Origin: G965200765 sp965203865
Lineage (GTDB): Bacteria; Pseudomonadota; Gammaproteobacteria; Arenicellales; JAJDZL01
Reading direction: 5' to 3'
Assembly (NCBI GenBank): GCA_965203865.1
Contig: OZ241916.1
Location: forward strand, 558,001-622,000
DNA: 64,000 nt
Shown here in pieces: positions 43,621 through 53,468 of this stretch. The translations under genes and the position numbers were made by a program. The notes under the pieces were generated by a model. It was given only the letters and a program-made list of their open reading frames with translations, was not told the DNA's origin and made no database searches. Each line of letters starts with the position of its first letter. The first letter of the stretch is position 1.

Positions 43621-44214
43621 TCATGCCGCCGACTCAGCCCCAAAACTGAATAAAATAAATTCGCATGCCCTTGCCTTTGAAACCTCACGACCTGTTTGTT
43701 TTTTGAATTCTTTTTGAACATCCAATACGATTTTTCTTTCAAGTTGAGATTCAACGAAACTTATATAGTCAATGTAATTCTGCCGTTTACCCATTTGATT
43801 GCTTACACCAAAGTGTTTTGCAACTTTACTATCCCATATAGGAAAAAACTCTGGATTGGCAAAATGCAAAACTTTACTCAACCCTACCCAAGAATTATTA
43901 ACAGGTGATAGATCTATTTTTCCAATCATAGTTCGCGCTTCTTCAAATGATTTCACACTTTGTGCTTCATCAAGAATATTCCCATCATGTTTCGAAAAAT
44001 CATAAGTCAAGATTGTTGGCATCCATCCATAGGCGATGTGTGAAATAGCTATGATCGAGTCCGCCCCCAATTCTTTGTGGAGCAACTTGGTTGCTTCCAA
44101 TAAATATGGATACGATTTGATATAGCGGTTTTCGGGATCGATGGAAGGAATACGGTTATTATCTTCTTCCTCAGAAATTCGATTTTTTGCCATTTTTGTC
44201 ATTGTGCAGTCCAT
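43621..44214 (-). CDS. Hypothetical protein distantly like the ~190-aa family
   Basis: 197 aa; GAGGAG lies seven bases before the ATG. Central block LSKVLHFANPEFFPIWDSKV near residues 117-136 resembles the FAxKYCxFHFPExYPIYDxHV block of the ~190-aa family in spacing and in the YP/FP-I-x-D core. The rest is different: a charged N-terminus (RISEEEDNNRIPSIDPE) and a C-terminal helix with VQKEFKKQTGREVSKARACE. I do not know a function. The two groups may share a helical DNA- or nucleotide-binding fold, but that is inference. Confidence 0.65.
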   Translation of the reverse strand: MDCTMTKMAKNRISEEEDNNRIPSIDPENRYIKSYPYLLEATKLLHKELGADSIIAISHIAYGWMPTILTYDFSKHDGNILDEAQSVKSFEEARTMIGKIDLSPVNNSWVGLSKVLHFANPEFFPIWDSKVAKHFGVSNQMGKRQNYIDYISFVESQLERKIVLDVQKEFKKQTGREVSKARACEFILFSFGAESAA

Positions 44215-44520
44215 TCGACAACTCCTCTGTTCAAAAATAATGCTCCTCTCCCTGTTAAGATACTAGGCGAAAAGCTTTAAAGGTGCTACCAGTTGGGATT
44301 TCTGCTAAAACAGCAACAGTGTAAAACCATAACCCAACAGGTGATACCGTGAATAGCAAGAGTATATACGAGTGTTTACTTGGTTACTTGCTTGAGGTGT
44401 TGAAAATCTACTGCTGAGGTGTGTGAAAGGGGCACCTTCCGTGGGGTTTTCTGCAGAATACCACTAATACAAAAAATTCACCCAGGAGGTGCCCTTATTA
44501 AGCAGATGAGTAGTATACAA
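44215..44520. other. Intergenic with IS-like remnant
   Basis: Contains, at ~44396-44515, a degenerate copy of the element also seen at 43062-43220. No gene. Confidence 0.4.
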
Positions 44521-44522
44521 AG

Positions 44523-44647
44523 TATTCGCATTGCGAATTGAAAAGATAAACTACCAAGCTTTTTTCTTATGTTTTGGGCACAATATTTTCAGTGATATAG
44601 TAATTGATATATTGATTTATTTTTAACATTGAAAATTGGAGGGTACT
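44523..44647 (+). promoter_or_regulatory. Conserved leader with palindromic operator, copy 1
   Basis: About 125 bp shared with 47749-47875 ahead of two family members. It begins with the palindrome TTCGCATTGCGAA (44525-44537), goes on with TTGAAAAGATAA and GGGCACAA, has an AT-rich GTGATATAGTxATTGATAT block, and ends with the GGAGG-TACT-ATG start. The palindrome is a good candidate regulator site. Confidence 0.6.
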
Positions 44648-45244
44648 ATGAGAACTATTCCTAGACCATCAGCTGATGAGGTGTCCGAGTGTTATGAGGA
44701 TTGGGAAAACTTGGAATATTATCCAGAGCAGGAGTGCTTTCTGAAAGAGTTGTTTACTGAGAGATATACTGAAAATATTGACATTAATGAAGTTTTAATT
44801 AAGGTCTGCACGCTGGACAGTTTGTATAGCACGAATCTTAGTAAAATTAAAAACGGACAATTCATCGTAGCCAAACGCATAGTTAAGTTGAATATTGACC
44901 CGCTCATCAAAAACCCGGACTTTACTCTTGTGAGCGAAATTGCTTCAGTAATTGAGGGGAAAAATTTATTTTCCTTTGCGACAAAATACTGTAGTTTTCA
45001 TTTCCAGGAGGAGCACTATCCAATCTATGACAAAAATGTAAAAAATATGCTTGAGCATTTCAAGAAGGAGGACGAGTTCGCCGATTTTACAACAAGTAGA
45101 GATGGTGAGGATCCCCTTAATCAACATCCAAAATTCTATGACGTGATGGAAGATTTCCAAGAATACTATGAACTGGAAGATTTCACTCTCAGAGAGATTG
45201 AAAAATATCTTTGGTATTCGGCCAAGTACAAATACAAATTATAA
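44648..45244 (+). CDS. Member 2 of the ~190-aa unknown family (intact)
   Basis: 198 aa from ATG 44648, five bases after GGAGG. Conserved stretches: DINEVLIKVCTLDSLYST, IVAKRIVKLNID, LFSFATKYCSFHF, YPIYDKNV, FYDVMEDFQEYYELE and a final EIEKYLWYSAKYKYKL. It is acidic, soluble and has no signal peptide. It closely resembles the frameshifted copy at 47876 in both coding part and leader, so one is a duplicate of the other. No recognised domain. The repeated presence of intact and broken copies among defence genes suggests rapid turnover under selection. Confidence 0.75.
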   Translation: MRTIPRPSADEVSECYEDWENLEYYPEQECFLKELFTERYTENIDINEVLIKVCTLDSLYSTNLSKIKNGQFIVAKRIVKLNIDPLIKNPDFTLVSEIASVIEGKNLFSFATKYCSFHFQEEHYPIYDKNVKNMLEHFKKEDEFADFTTSRDGEDPLNQHPKFYDVMEDFQEYYELEDFTLREIEKYLWYSAKYKYKL

Positions 45245-45584
45245 AAATGTTTGGTTTTGCCTGACGTTTTAGTGTGTTGACAGTTGCTGGATAAAACAAG
45301 AGATTCACGAATTGAATTGAATGAAGAGTCAATGCGATCCGCAAGCGGTTCGGATAGCTATGAAATGTTCAAAACGCGGGGATTCGGGGATTCAATGCCG
45401 GTGTGCTAGTCCTCATAAGGCGTTCGAGACGCAGGATTCTTATAGTGAAAATGCCAAAACCATGAGAATCAGCCACACAAATTCCTGAAGCACTGAATTG
45501 TTTTTTGTTTAAAGTCTCGTTATTATTTATAGTAACTTCAGTTGGAATTTTACGTGTAGACCTATCAATCAGAGGTATATTCAA
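45245..45584. other. Intergenic with partial dispersed repeat
   Basis: Near 45295-45340 it shares AGATTCACGAATTGAAT and ATGAAGA with the repeat at 32500-32540. The rest shows no gene. The AT-rich part near 45500-45570 should hold the promoter of the next gene. Confidence 0.4.
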
Positions 45585-46895
45585 ATGACTGGCAAAAATG
45601 AACGTCCATTCAGTGGCGAAGAAGCAAGGTTATTCCTGGTAGCTGCACGTAAAGAAGAACACAGACATACATCGGTGTTGCTAGCGGTATTGGTAGCGAT
45701 TCCGGAGTTGGCAAAACAATTGCTTGAAACGATAGACCAAAAAACAGGGTTGCGTTTTTCCATAGAAACATTTACTGAGGTAGGGTTCAAAGGGAAAAAG
45801 GCTACCAAAGACAAACCTGATGGATTAATTGTTGTTGCGAAGAGCAAAAAAAATGTATGGCGTGCACTGATAGAAGTAAAAATCGGCGACAACGATCTTG
45901 TTGCAGGGCAGATTGAACGCTATCTTCAAATTGCGAAAACTCAAAAGTTGAATGCCGTTATAACGGTTTCAAATCAGCTAGTCGCTCGACCAGATCACAA
46001 TCCGGTCAAAGTTAAGATGTTGCGTAATATAGGGCTATTTCACTGGTCTTGGAAGTTTATTCAGACTGAAGCAAAATTATTACAAATTCGCGGAGAGTTC
46101 GATAAAGAACCTTGTAAAACTTACATTTTAAATGAATTCATAAGATTTCTTGAGGATAAGTCAGCTGGTGTATCGGGAATTGACTACATGCCGCCTAAAC
46201 AATGGCGCAAGCTAATTAATACAGCGAAGGGAAGAGGGGTTCTGAGTAAGGATTGGCCAGAAACGCAAGATGTCGTATCTGCTTGGTATAGCGAGGTGAG
46301 AGATTTACAGTTGCGACTTTGTCAAAGTTTACTTTTACCACCAGACAATGTAAAAGTCAAAATGGGGTCTGTGCACATCAATGATCCCAAAAAACATCTG
46401 GAATCTGGTTGTAGACACTTGGTTAGTACAAATGAGTTAGAGGCAGAATTTGAAATTGATAATGCAGCTTCAGATCTTAAAGTTGTAGTAAATATTGCAA
46501 GTAGTGTAATTTTCGTTAGTATGTCGCTTGATGCTCCAGGTGATAAAAAAACTGGATCAGGCAGGGTGAATTGGCTTTTGAGACAATTTAAGAAAGAAGA
46601 AATTCGTACAGATAAGTTATCTGTACGAATATATTTCGGCAATAAATCGCAGGAAAGTTACCTATTGAAAAATTTGATTAGCGGTAACTATAAAACAAAT
46701 TTCAATGACCTGCCTTTACCAGAAAAGTTTGATATATTCTCCGTTCATAGTGATTCAAAAAGGTTTTCAGACCCGAAAGAGTTTATTAAGGTGCTGGAGA
46801 GGTCTGTTCATGGATTCTACAATGGGGTAGGCTGTCATTTGAAAAAATGGATAGAACCGGCGCCTATGCCAGATGAATCACATACAGAAGAGTGA
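45585..46895 (+). CDS. PD-(D/E)XK nuclease-family protein
   Basis: 436 aa. The nuclease core is at residues 77-110: KPDGLIVVA with Asp79, then WRALIEVKIG with Glu97 and Lys99, then a helix with Gln109 (VAGQIERYLQIA). These are the standard catalytic residues of the fold. An N-terminal helical part precedes it; the C-terminal ~300 residues are of unknown fold, with a beta-rich part near 290-380. Proteins with this start are seen as stand-alone genes in many genomes, sometimes labelled stress-response. No methyltransferase is adjacent. A role in cutting foreign DNA is plausible but unproven. Confidence 0.7.
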   Translation: MTGKNERPFSGEEARLFLVAARKEEHRHTSVLLAVLVAIPELAKQLLETIDQKTGLRFSIETFTEVGFKGKKATKDKPDGLIVVAKSKKNVWRALIEVKIGDNDLVAGQIERYLQIAKTQKLNAVITVSNQLVARPDHNPVKVKMLRNIGLFHWSWKFIQTEAKLLQIRGEFDKEPCKTYILNEFIRFLEDKSAGVSGIDYMPPKQWRKLINTAKGRGVLSKDWPETQDVVSAWYSEVRDLQLRLCQSLLLPPDNVKVKMGSVHINDPKKHLESGCRHLVSTNELEAEFEIDNAASDLKVVVNIASSVIFVSMSLDAPGDKKTGSGRVNWLLRQFKKEEIRTDKLSVRIYFGNKSQESYLLKNLISGNYKTNFNDLPLPEKFDIFSVHSDSKRFSDPKEFIKVLERSVHGFYNGVGCHLKKWIEPAPMPDESHTEE

Positions 46896-47748
46896 CTTAT
46901 ATCTAATAATGGCGGTGTTGTACAAGGATTTTTTCGCTGTATAAATTGTGGACTTTGCAACTGAATAACAACGGCGAAGAATTGAATCGCTTCACTACAT
47001 TTAGTGTTCTTCTTTGCCTTCTGGAGATGCCGTCCATAGGCCTGAAAATTACTTGAAACAGGTGGTTTCAGGGCTGACCAAGTATTTGATTTGGTGATTT
47101 GGCCATGAAAAAAACATACACCTGGCAAGGGACATCATAAGCATCAAGTGCATAATTCCCTATTTAAAACATCTAGGTCTTGGAATTAATTGATTATGCG
47201 CAATTAAGAATTCCGCAGGCGTTATTTGGAGACTAGGGCGACAAACCAAGGTACTGGAGTGTTCAAGCATGTGTTAAGGCATTCTAATATATAGTCTCTT
47301 CATTCACTGAAGCTGAATCTGTTAATTTATAGTTTGGATTTGGAAAGAGTTTAACCCAAATATGTTTAAAAGAGTTTGTTTTAAAGTTTGCCTCTCCATT
47401 GAATCTACGTCTTAACCTTCAGCACCAAGCAGAATACAAATACCTTTCAAATTCATGAGAACTTCCAATTCCTTGCACAGTCTTTCTTGTTGCAAGGTGT
47501 CTCACTTGACTCAACTGTATGAATTCAGCGATTTCAGTTCAATTTGACAAATTCACAGCCAGAATCTGTATTTCCTGCGCCGATATCAAATACTTTCTCA
47601 TTATCTTCCAGAATCTGCTCTGCCAGTTTACGAACCGCTATATTGTCAATCAAACCCAGATGTTTTTCCTGTGCTCGAACTCCACCGTGCTAACCTTTTT
47701 CAGGGGGACTCAGGTTGAAAACCAATTTCGTATTCTCAAAAACCGTAA
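46896..47748. other. ~850-bp gap with one inverted-repeat arm
   Basis: 47005-47080 is the reverse complement of 41089-41160. 47080-47110 (AAGTATTTGATTTGGTGATTTG) resembles 63785-63815. The remainder, 47110-47740, shows no convincing coding frame and no RNA gene that I recognise. Confidence 0.5.
47005..47080. repeat. Inverted repeat partner of 41089-41160
   Basis: Includes CCGTCCATAGGCCTGAAAAT, TACTTGAAACAGGTGGTTTC and AGGGCTGA. See the partner at 41089 for the alignment. Confidence 0.7.
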
Positions 47749-47875
47749 TATTCGCATTGCGAGTTGAAAAGATAACTGCCACGCTGTTTTTTCTAGCACT
47801 GTGGACACAATGATTGATGTGATATAGTGATTGATATTATTGATTTATTTTAAACTATTGAAAACAGGAGGTACT
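47749..47875 (+). promoter_or_regulatory. Conserved leader with palindromic operator, copy 2
   Basis: Matches 44523-44647: TTCGCATTGCGAG at 47751-47763 (one base off the perfect palindrome), TTGAAAAGATAAC, GTGATATAGTGATTGATAT, and AGGAGG four bases before the ATG. Confidence 0.6.
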
Positions 47876-48507
47876 ATGGTGACTATTCCCAAGCCATCTG
47901 TTGAACAGGTGTCCACGGGTTATGAGGGGTGGGAGAACTTGGGATATTATCCAGAGCAGGAGTGCTTTCTTAAAGAGCTGTTTACTAAGATATATCCCAA
48001 AAATGTTGACGTTGATGAAGTTTTAATTAAGGTTAGTTCGCTGGACAGTTTATATAGCACGAATATTGGAATGCATGTATATCCCAGGGCCTTAGCCGAA
48101 CACATAGTTGGTCTCAAAATTGATCAGTATATCAGAGCATCGCAGACTCGGATTCTACTCTTGTGAACGAGATTGCCAAAGTTAAGGACGAAGAGGGCAA
48201 AGACATAAATTTATTTTCCTTTGCGACAAAATACTGTAGCTTTCATTTCCAGAAGGAAGACTATCCGATCTATGACAAACACGTCTTGAAGATGCTCATG
48301 TATTGCAAGAAGAATTACGGGCTCAAAGAATTTACAGGGCCTAGAACTAAAACTGACCCCATTGATCAACATCCAAATTTCTATGACGTGATGGAAGATT
48401 TCCAAAAACGCTATAGACTGGAGAAATACACTCTCAGACAGATCGAAAAATATCTCTGGTCTTCGGCCAAGTACAAATACAAAAAAATATTAAATCCCCC
48501 AAATTAG
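47876..48507 (+). pseudogene. Member 4 of the ~190-aa family, single frameshift
   Basis: The first frame runs from ATG 47876 (VTIPKPSVEQVSTGYEGW, DVDEVLIKVSSLDSLYST) to a stop near 48164. The second begins about 48140 (DSTLVNEIAKVKDEEG, LFSFATKYCSFHF, YPIYDKHVLKML) and ends at 48507. A one-base change near 48138-48148 would restore a protein of ~209 aa. All other parts are well conserved, so the lesion is recent, or a sequencing error. Confidence 0.8.
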
Positions 48508-48660
48508 CAAGTGAAACTTTTGGTTTGCGAAAACGGAGGAGGGGGGTGTTTGACGTTTTGGCGTATAAGCACAACTTGAATTTACTTTCACTCGGCAAAA
48601 CATCCAATTTGAAACATTATCCATGACCAAGTTCGCGTTGGTGCTGACTGAATAAAACTT

Positions 48661-48740
48661 AGATTCACGTAATAGAATCAAATGAAGAACAGGTGCTGAC
48701 CCGCGAAGAAGACAGGTTGGAATTTGTAGAAACTGCAAAA
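48661..48740. repeat. Dispersed repeat, copy 2 (partial)
   Basis: ATCAAATGAAGAACAGGTGC through GAAACTGCAAAA matches 32515-32580. It lies 3' of a family member, as copy 1 does, and touches the autotransporter terminator. Confidence 0.6.
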
Positions 48741-48778
48741 AATTACCCCGCATCGTCCTTGAACGATGCGGGGTAATT
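48735..48778 (-). terminator. Rho-independent terminator of autotransporter 1
   Basis: On the minus strand AATTACCCCGCATCGT pairs with ACGATGCGGGGTAATT over 16 bp with a 6-nt loop, followed by a T-run. The same hairpin with small changes stands at the 3' end of the two other autotransporter genes. Confidence 0.85.
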
Positions 48779-48812
48779 GATGAGTTGGTTAAAAAGCTTT
48801 TCGCTTTCGCAG

Positions 48813-51800
48813 TTAGAACCGAACTTGCATTCGGGCTATCGCACCATGCTGAATCTTGCCGTCTGCTTCATAGCCGACATAGTTCAGCTTCACGCTCGCA
48901 CCGCTGGAATTCTTCATCGACAAGCCCGCCTTGAACGCATTTACCGTACTCGGCAGTCCGCGTACCCGAAGCTTGTTGGTGAAGTTCAGGATTCCCAGCT
49001 GGTCCCGCTGGTTCATGTTCAGCGAACCCGGTCCGGATGTATGAGTGCGATAAACATTGAAGCCCAGCTGCGGTCGTACCTTGGTGCTGTCCGAAATGCT
49101 CAGCCAGTCCGAAGACTTCAATTGAACTCCGGCTCGCCAGCCTTGATAGCTCTGCGAATATCCCGGAACATCGGCTACCAGCACTGCATTGCTAGCTGCA
49201 TGCCCGCCCTGCTTCATCGAGCCGCCGTACACGCCCAGAGACGGAACCAGAGTCATCTGCTCGCCTGCACTTAACTGCATACCCGCACCTACCTCCAGGT
49301 GACTGTGGGACATGTCGAAGGAACCGCCCAATTGCCCGCCGGCTTCAAACAGATTCCTGAACGAGGTGGAACCGCGGAACTCGCCATGCGAAAGTCGCAC
49401 GCTGGCAAACATAGAATCTTTCTGCCAGCCGCCCTTGGCTTCGTAGCGTCCGCCCTCGAAACTGGTTCGACGGTTCAGAGACAGACCTTGTGTATTCGCT
49501 GCTCCCGAAATATTCGGCATCGCCGATACACCGAAGTAGCCATGCTCGCCGATTCGGGAATCCATGCCAACTGCCAAGCCTTGCTGCGAGGACACGCTGC
49601 TGTCCGAATACAGCTTTGCCCAAGCCCGCGTGCCGCCGCTTCGGAACTGCTCGGCTCCCTTCACGCCTGCGAAGGTTGCTGTTGCTCCATCCGATTCGTA
49701 GTCCACCAACGCACAGCAGTCGTCATCGTCGCGCAGGACCAGCCACAAGATTGCAACTGCACCCAGAGCGTAGTAGGAATTGCTGTCGGAATCCGATGCC
49801 GTGCCAGCACCTCCACCGCCGCCACTGGGGCCACTTAGGCGAGGAGCTCTGGGATCGGCAGACAGCGGGCTGAATACGGGACTAACCTGCAAACCGTCAC
49901 CATCCACGACCTCAGTAGCACTATTAACGAGCCAGTTTTGCCGGGCAAATTGAACATCGGCATCCCGCGTGCTGGTGCGAGTCGCCAAGATTTGAACCGT
50001 TCGACTGCTGCCCTTGAATTCCACCTTGCCCGCGGTAATTCGACCGTGCGGTATTCCGCTCGCAGCGCGAGTCGCCACGATGACAATTGTGCCGCCATTA
50101 ATCGTAACAACATCGTCGGCATCCGTGCCAAGATTTACGTGACCTTCGATAAACAACTGACCGGCTCGTATAGTCAGAGAGCTGCCGTCGAATGAAACGT
50201 CCCTCACCGTCGCATCGCCATTACTGGTTTTTACCATTGTCTCCAATCCGGTAATCGCTCCGTCCACATAGCCGCTATGCAACGTCAACGTGTCATCATC
50301 GTCGCTATCCATACCCATGATAACGTCCCTTGACAATACGCCATTGCCTTCCACCACTACCGTGTCGTCACCGTCACCCATGTTAACGTCACCAGACAAT
50401 ACGCCGCCGTCCACACGCAATTCGTCGTCCCCGTCATTGAAATTAACTGCACCGTCTGCACGTCCGCTTACTACCAGCACCTGTTCACCAGTACCAGCGA
50501 AATCAATTGCATCCATCTCGCGTGCGCCGGCATCAATAGTGACATGTCTCTTCAGTATAAAGTCGGGATCCTTGATATCGTCTGCATAGTTAGCAGCAAC
50601 GAACGTATGATCTTCGCCGGCTACCTTCACCTGGGTACCAGTGCCCAGCCAGGCATGGTTAGTCTTGGCTGCGGCAACATCGTTGTCTTGGAGAGTTGAG
50701 GCAGTCGATAGAATTGTAACCAGCTCGTCTGAGGCTCCCTTGCCCAGAAAATCAATGCTCGCAGCCGTGATCTTGCCCGGGTCAGTCCCGGTAGCACTAG
50801 CCCCCGTGGCATCGATAACAAGCTTGGCGGCGCTGCCCACCGTTACCGTGCCTGTGCCAACATTTACGTGCCCGGAAACAATCAGCCGACCATTCGAGAT
50901 TGTCATCGTATTGGCGGCCCGGTCTTCAGTAAATTCAATGTCTCCAACCGCCGCATCTCCATCGCTTCGCTTTACCAGGTTCTCAAGCTTGCTGATCGGC
51001 GATTTAACGATCCCGCTCCGCAACTCCAGCGTATCATCGCCGTCGCCAAAATCAATAGCACTGCCGGCAGTAACGGTACGAAGAGCAGGGAAAACAGCAC
51101 CAACGGTAGCTAAAGTGCCGACGACACCGCCGTTGATGACCAGCTTGTCTATGCCTGCCCCAAAATTAACACTGCCGCCATTAATATGACCTGCAACTGA
51201 CAGCGTATCATCGCCCTTCCAGAACAGAACAGCATTCTTGGCAGCAGCAGGATTACTCATGGTAGCCAGAGGCTGACCCCGACTCCTCAGACGTCCGGCA
51301 AGACCCACTCGAACGGTGTTCTTTGTTCCCTCGTCTCCTAGCAGCGCAACTGCGTAGCCATTCCTAAACATGTTAATCAAGTTGTTAACATCAATTTCGA
51401 TGTTCCTCTTCGTATGGGCTGTCCAAACCTTCCCGTAAAGCGGGTGATTCGTCATTCCGTGAAGCTGATGGTCGGTGTCTGTTGTGTCGCTATGGTCCGA
51501 ACTTGTTGCAATCACAAGTAAACCGTGGGATTTACCCTGCCCACTAGGATTCGCCGAGTTCTCTCCATCCTGTATTGTTATTTGTTTGCTGACTACGATT
51601 TTGGTTTCACCACGGGCACCACTACCGATAGCATCGCCAATTCGGATGAAGGGATGAAAGTCTTTTGGTTCTGCAACTTTAGTTCCGTCAGCTTTCTTGT
51701 AATTTGCTTCTGCGATAATGCCAGCGGAGGTTTTGCCGGCTGTTGCGATTGCTACGTTTTCGCCGATATCATAGACAATACCCGCATCGCTCGAGGGGCT

Positions 51801-53227
51801 GTTGGTTGTTACATATGCCCCGGAGCTAGATGGGCCTGGCGTACCCGTCGTGGTCGTAGTATCTTCAGCCAGCTGTACTTCTATGCCGCTACTTGAATCG
51901 AACGCTGTTTGAATACTGTTTTTCAGATTAACCGTCACGCTGCCATCTCCGCCGGGATATTTAACCAAGACACCTGGTGACTCGGGACTAAACATGTCAA
52001 ACAGACCTGCCGTGGCTGACGAATCTACGGAATTAGTGTGACCGCTATGTGCGGAGTTATGAGTTGTATTGCTCACAACTCTTAGTCCTCCTGCAGCACC
52101 GTTAGTGTCCAATTTCACTGTTGCGACTTTATCGTTCGTGGATCCCATATCAATTCGAATCGCGCTGGCATGCTTGCCATTTGCTAACGAAGCCCAAGTT
52201 TGAACTATGCTGGTATCGGACACTTGCACCGTGACCGGACCCTTCCAGCCACTTTCCGCCTCTGAAATAAAGATGGCATTACTTCCCTTTCTAGCGGCAT
52301 TAGTATCAGCATTGTCTACGCCTTCTTTACCAGCAGTAACCACGCTAGTGCCCTTCACGTGCAATTTGACTGATTCAAAGAGTCCGCCGGGTTGGATATG
52401 CACTATGTTGTCTAGCTCTGTTGCAGAGCCCCCGGTCGATGATGCTGACTTCACTTGCTTACCTTCAGCTCCAGTACCTCCAAGATTCTCAAGTACCATT
52501 TCGAAATCTACCAAGCCGGCCGGGTGTCGAAAGACGGAGTCCACCGCAGTAGTAGTTGTGCCTTCAGTTTCGTACTTGCTCTTAATGAATCTGTTCTCGT
52601 TTTCATCCACGAGGTATTCATTGTTTGTCTGCGTACCTGCTAGGGCGATAGTAGAGCTACGACTGCCGGTTGCTACCTCGCTAAGGTTCATTAGCTGCCA
52701 GTAGACCTTCTCGCTTAATTCGTCTGCGTCCATATCGGCTACATCGTTCGCTGTAGCTGCAACAAAGCACATCTCGTCACTGTTGCCTGGATCCGTACAT
52801 GCCTTTTTTAAGTATTGCTTGGGCGGGTTGCCGGTGTCGGTTTCTCGCTCGACAGCCCAACGGACTGCATCTGCGCCCTCGCCGCTTCCTCTAAGGAGAT
52901 ATGTAATAGCGCCATCCGAATCTATCGCCGGAGAGTTACCATCGGTCGGGTCTGGGTATTCACCTGCGGTGTAACTGCCTCCAGGATAGAAATTCCTGTA
53001 AGTAACTTCAGCAGTGGTGTCAATACACCGTATCATCAATTTCTCGCTACTTCGCCCTCTGTTGAAAGTGTCGTAGCCAATACTGGGTTTGGGGTCGGTA
53101 CTGAGCCAGTCAATGGCGCATCTTGGGTGCATTCCCAATTAACTTGAGACGACTTGGCCTCTTCGCTGTAGTAAACCAGCGGTATCGATACGAATGCCGA
53201 TATTGCCAATGCAACGGTAAGCGGCAA
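48813..53227 (-). pseudogene. Autotransporter copy 1: frameshifted after the signal peptide and lacking the normal 5' region
   Basis: The main frame (48813-53138) holds the passenger and the barrel. The signal-peptide part, LPLTVALAISAFVSIPLVYY followed by VNWECTQDAPL, is in another frame (53036-53227). The frames must join near 53095-53110, at a short C-rich stretch. The passenger has Asp/Gly-rich repeats (DGDDELRVDGGVLSG type), then a hydrophobic segment YYALGAVAILWLVLRDDDD, then a ~297-residue barrel ending in RMQVRF with the terminal Phe usual for outer-membrane proteins. The barrel is nearly identical to the other two copies. Upstream there is no match to the leader with AAGGAG-GTG shared by copies 2 and 3. 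It is therefore probably silent: a donor cassette or a dead copy. Confidence 0.8.
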
Positions 53228-53398
53228 TACCGAGTATTTTCTGTTGAAAAATTTTGAAGGCGAATTTGCCTGGCTTTTTGGTGTGCTGGTAGCTGACTGA
53301 ACTCCAATTCAAACAAGCAGACCTGACTCGTTCCGAAGCCAACTCCAGTACGCTCAAGAATGTATTTTTATATTGTCATCAGTCGAAACTGCAAAAAA
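53228..53398. repeat. Region upstream of copy 1, related to sequence after copy 3
   Basis: Read on the minus strand, 53280-53395 resembles 63438-63560, the sequence after copy 3 (CAGTTTCGACTGATGACAAT, then TTCGnAACGAnTCA and TGAATTGnAGTTCAG). The part next to the signal-peptide sequence (GCAAATTCGCCTTCAAAATT) matches 58305-58325, upstream of the truncated copy. Both promoterless copies thus share one flank type. Confidence 0.6.
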
Positions 53399-53432
53399 TT
53401 ACCCCGCATCGTTCAAGGACGATGCAGGGTAA
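53391..53432 (-). terminator. Rho-independent terminator of autotransporter 2
   Basis: TTACCCCGCATCGT (53399-53412) pairs with ACGATGCAGGGTAA (53419-53432) with one mismatch; on the minus strand a T-run follows (53393-53398). Confidence 0.8.
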
Positions 53433-53468
53433 CTGATGAGTTGATTAAAAAGCTTTTCGCTTTCGCAA

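Noticed and set aside
48777..49838. Long plus-strand frames opposite the autotransporter barrels (also near 53481-54479 and on the minus strand near 62339-63349)
   Set aside because: They recur at each barrel copy only because the barrel DNA is nearly identical. They have no start signals and the sense frames are clearly coding.
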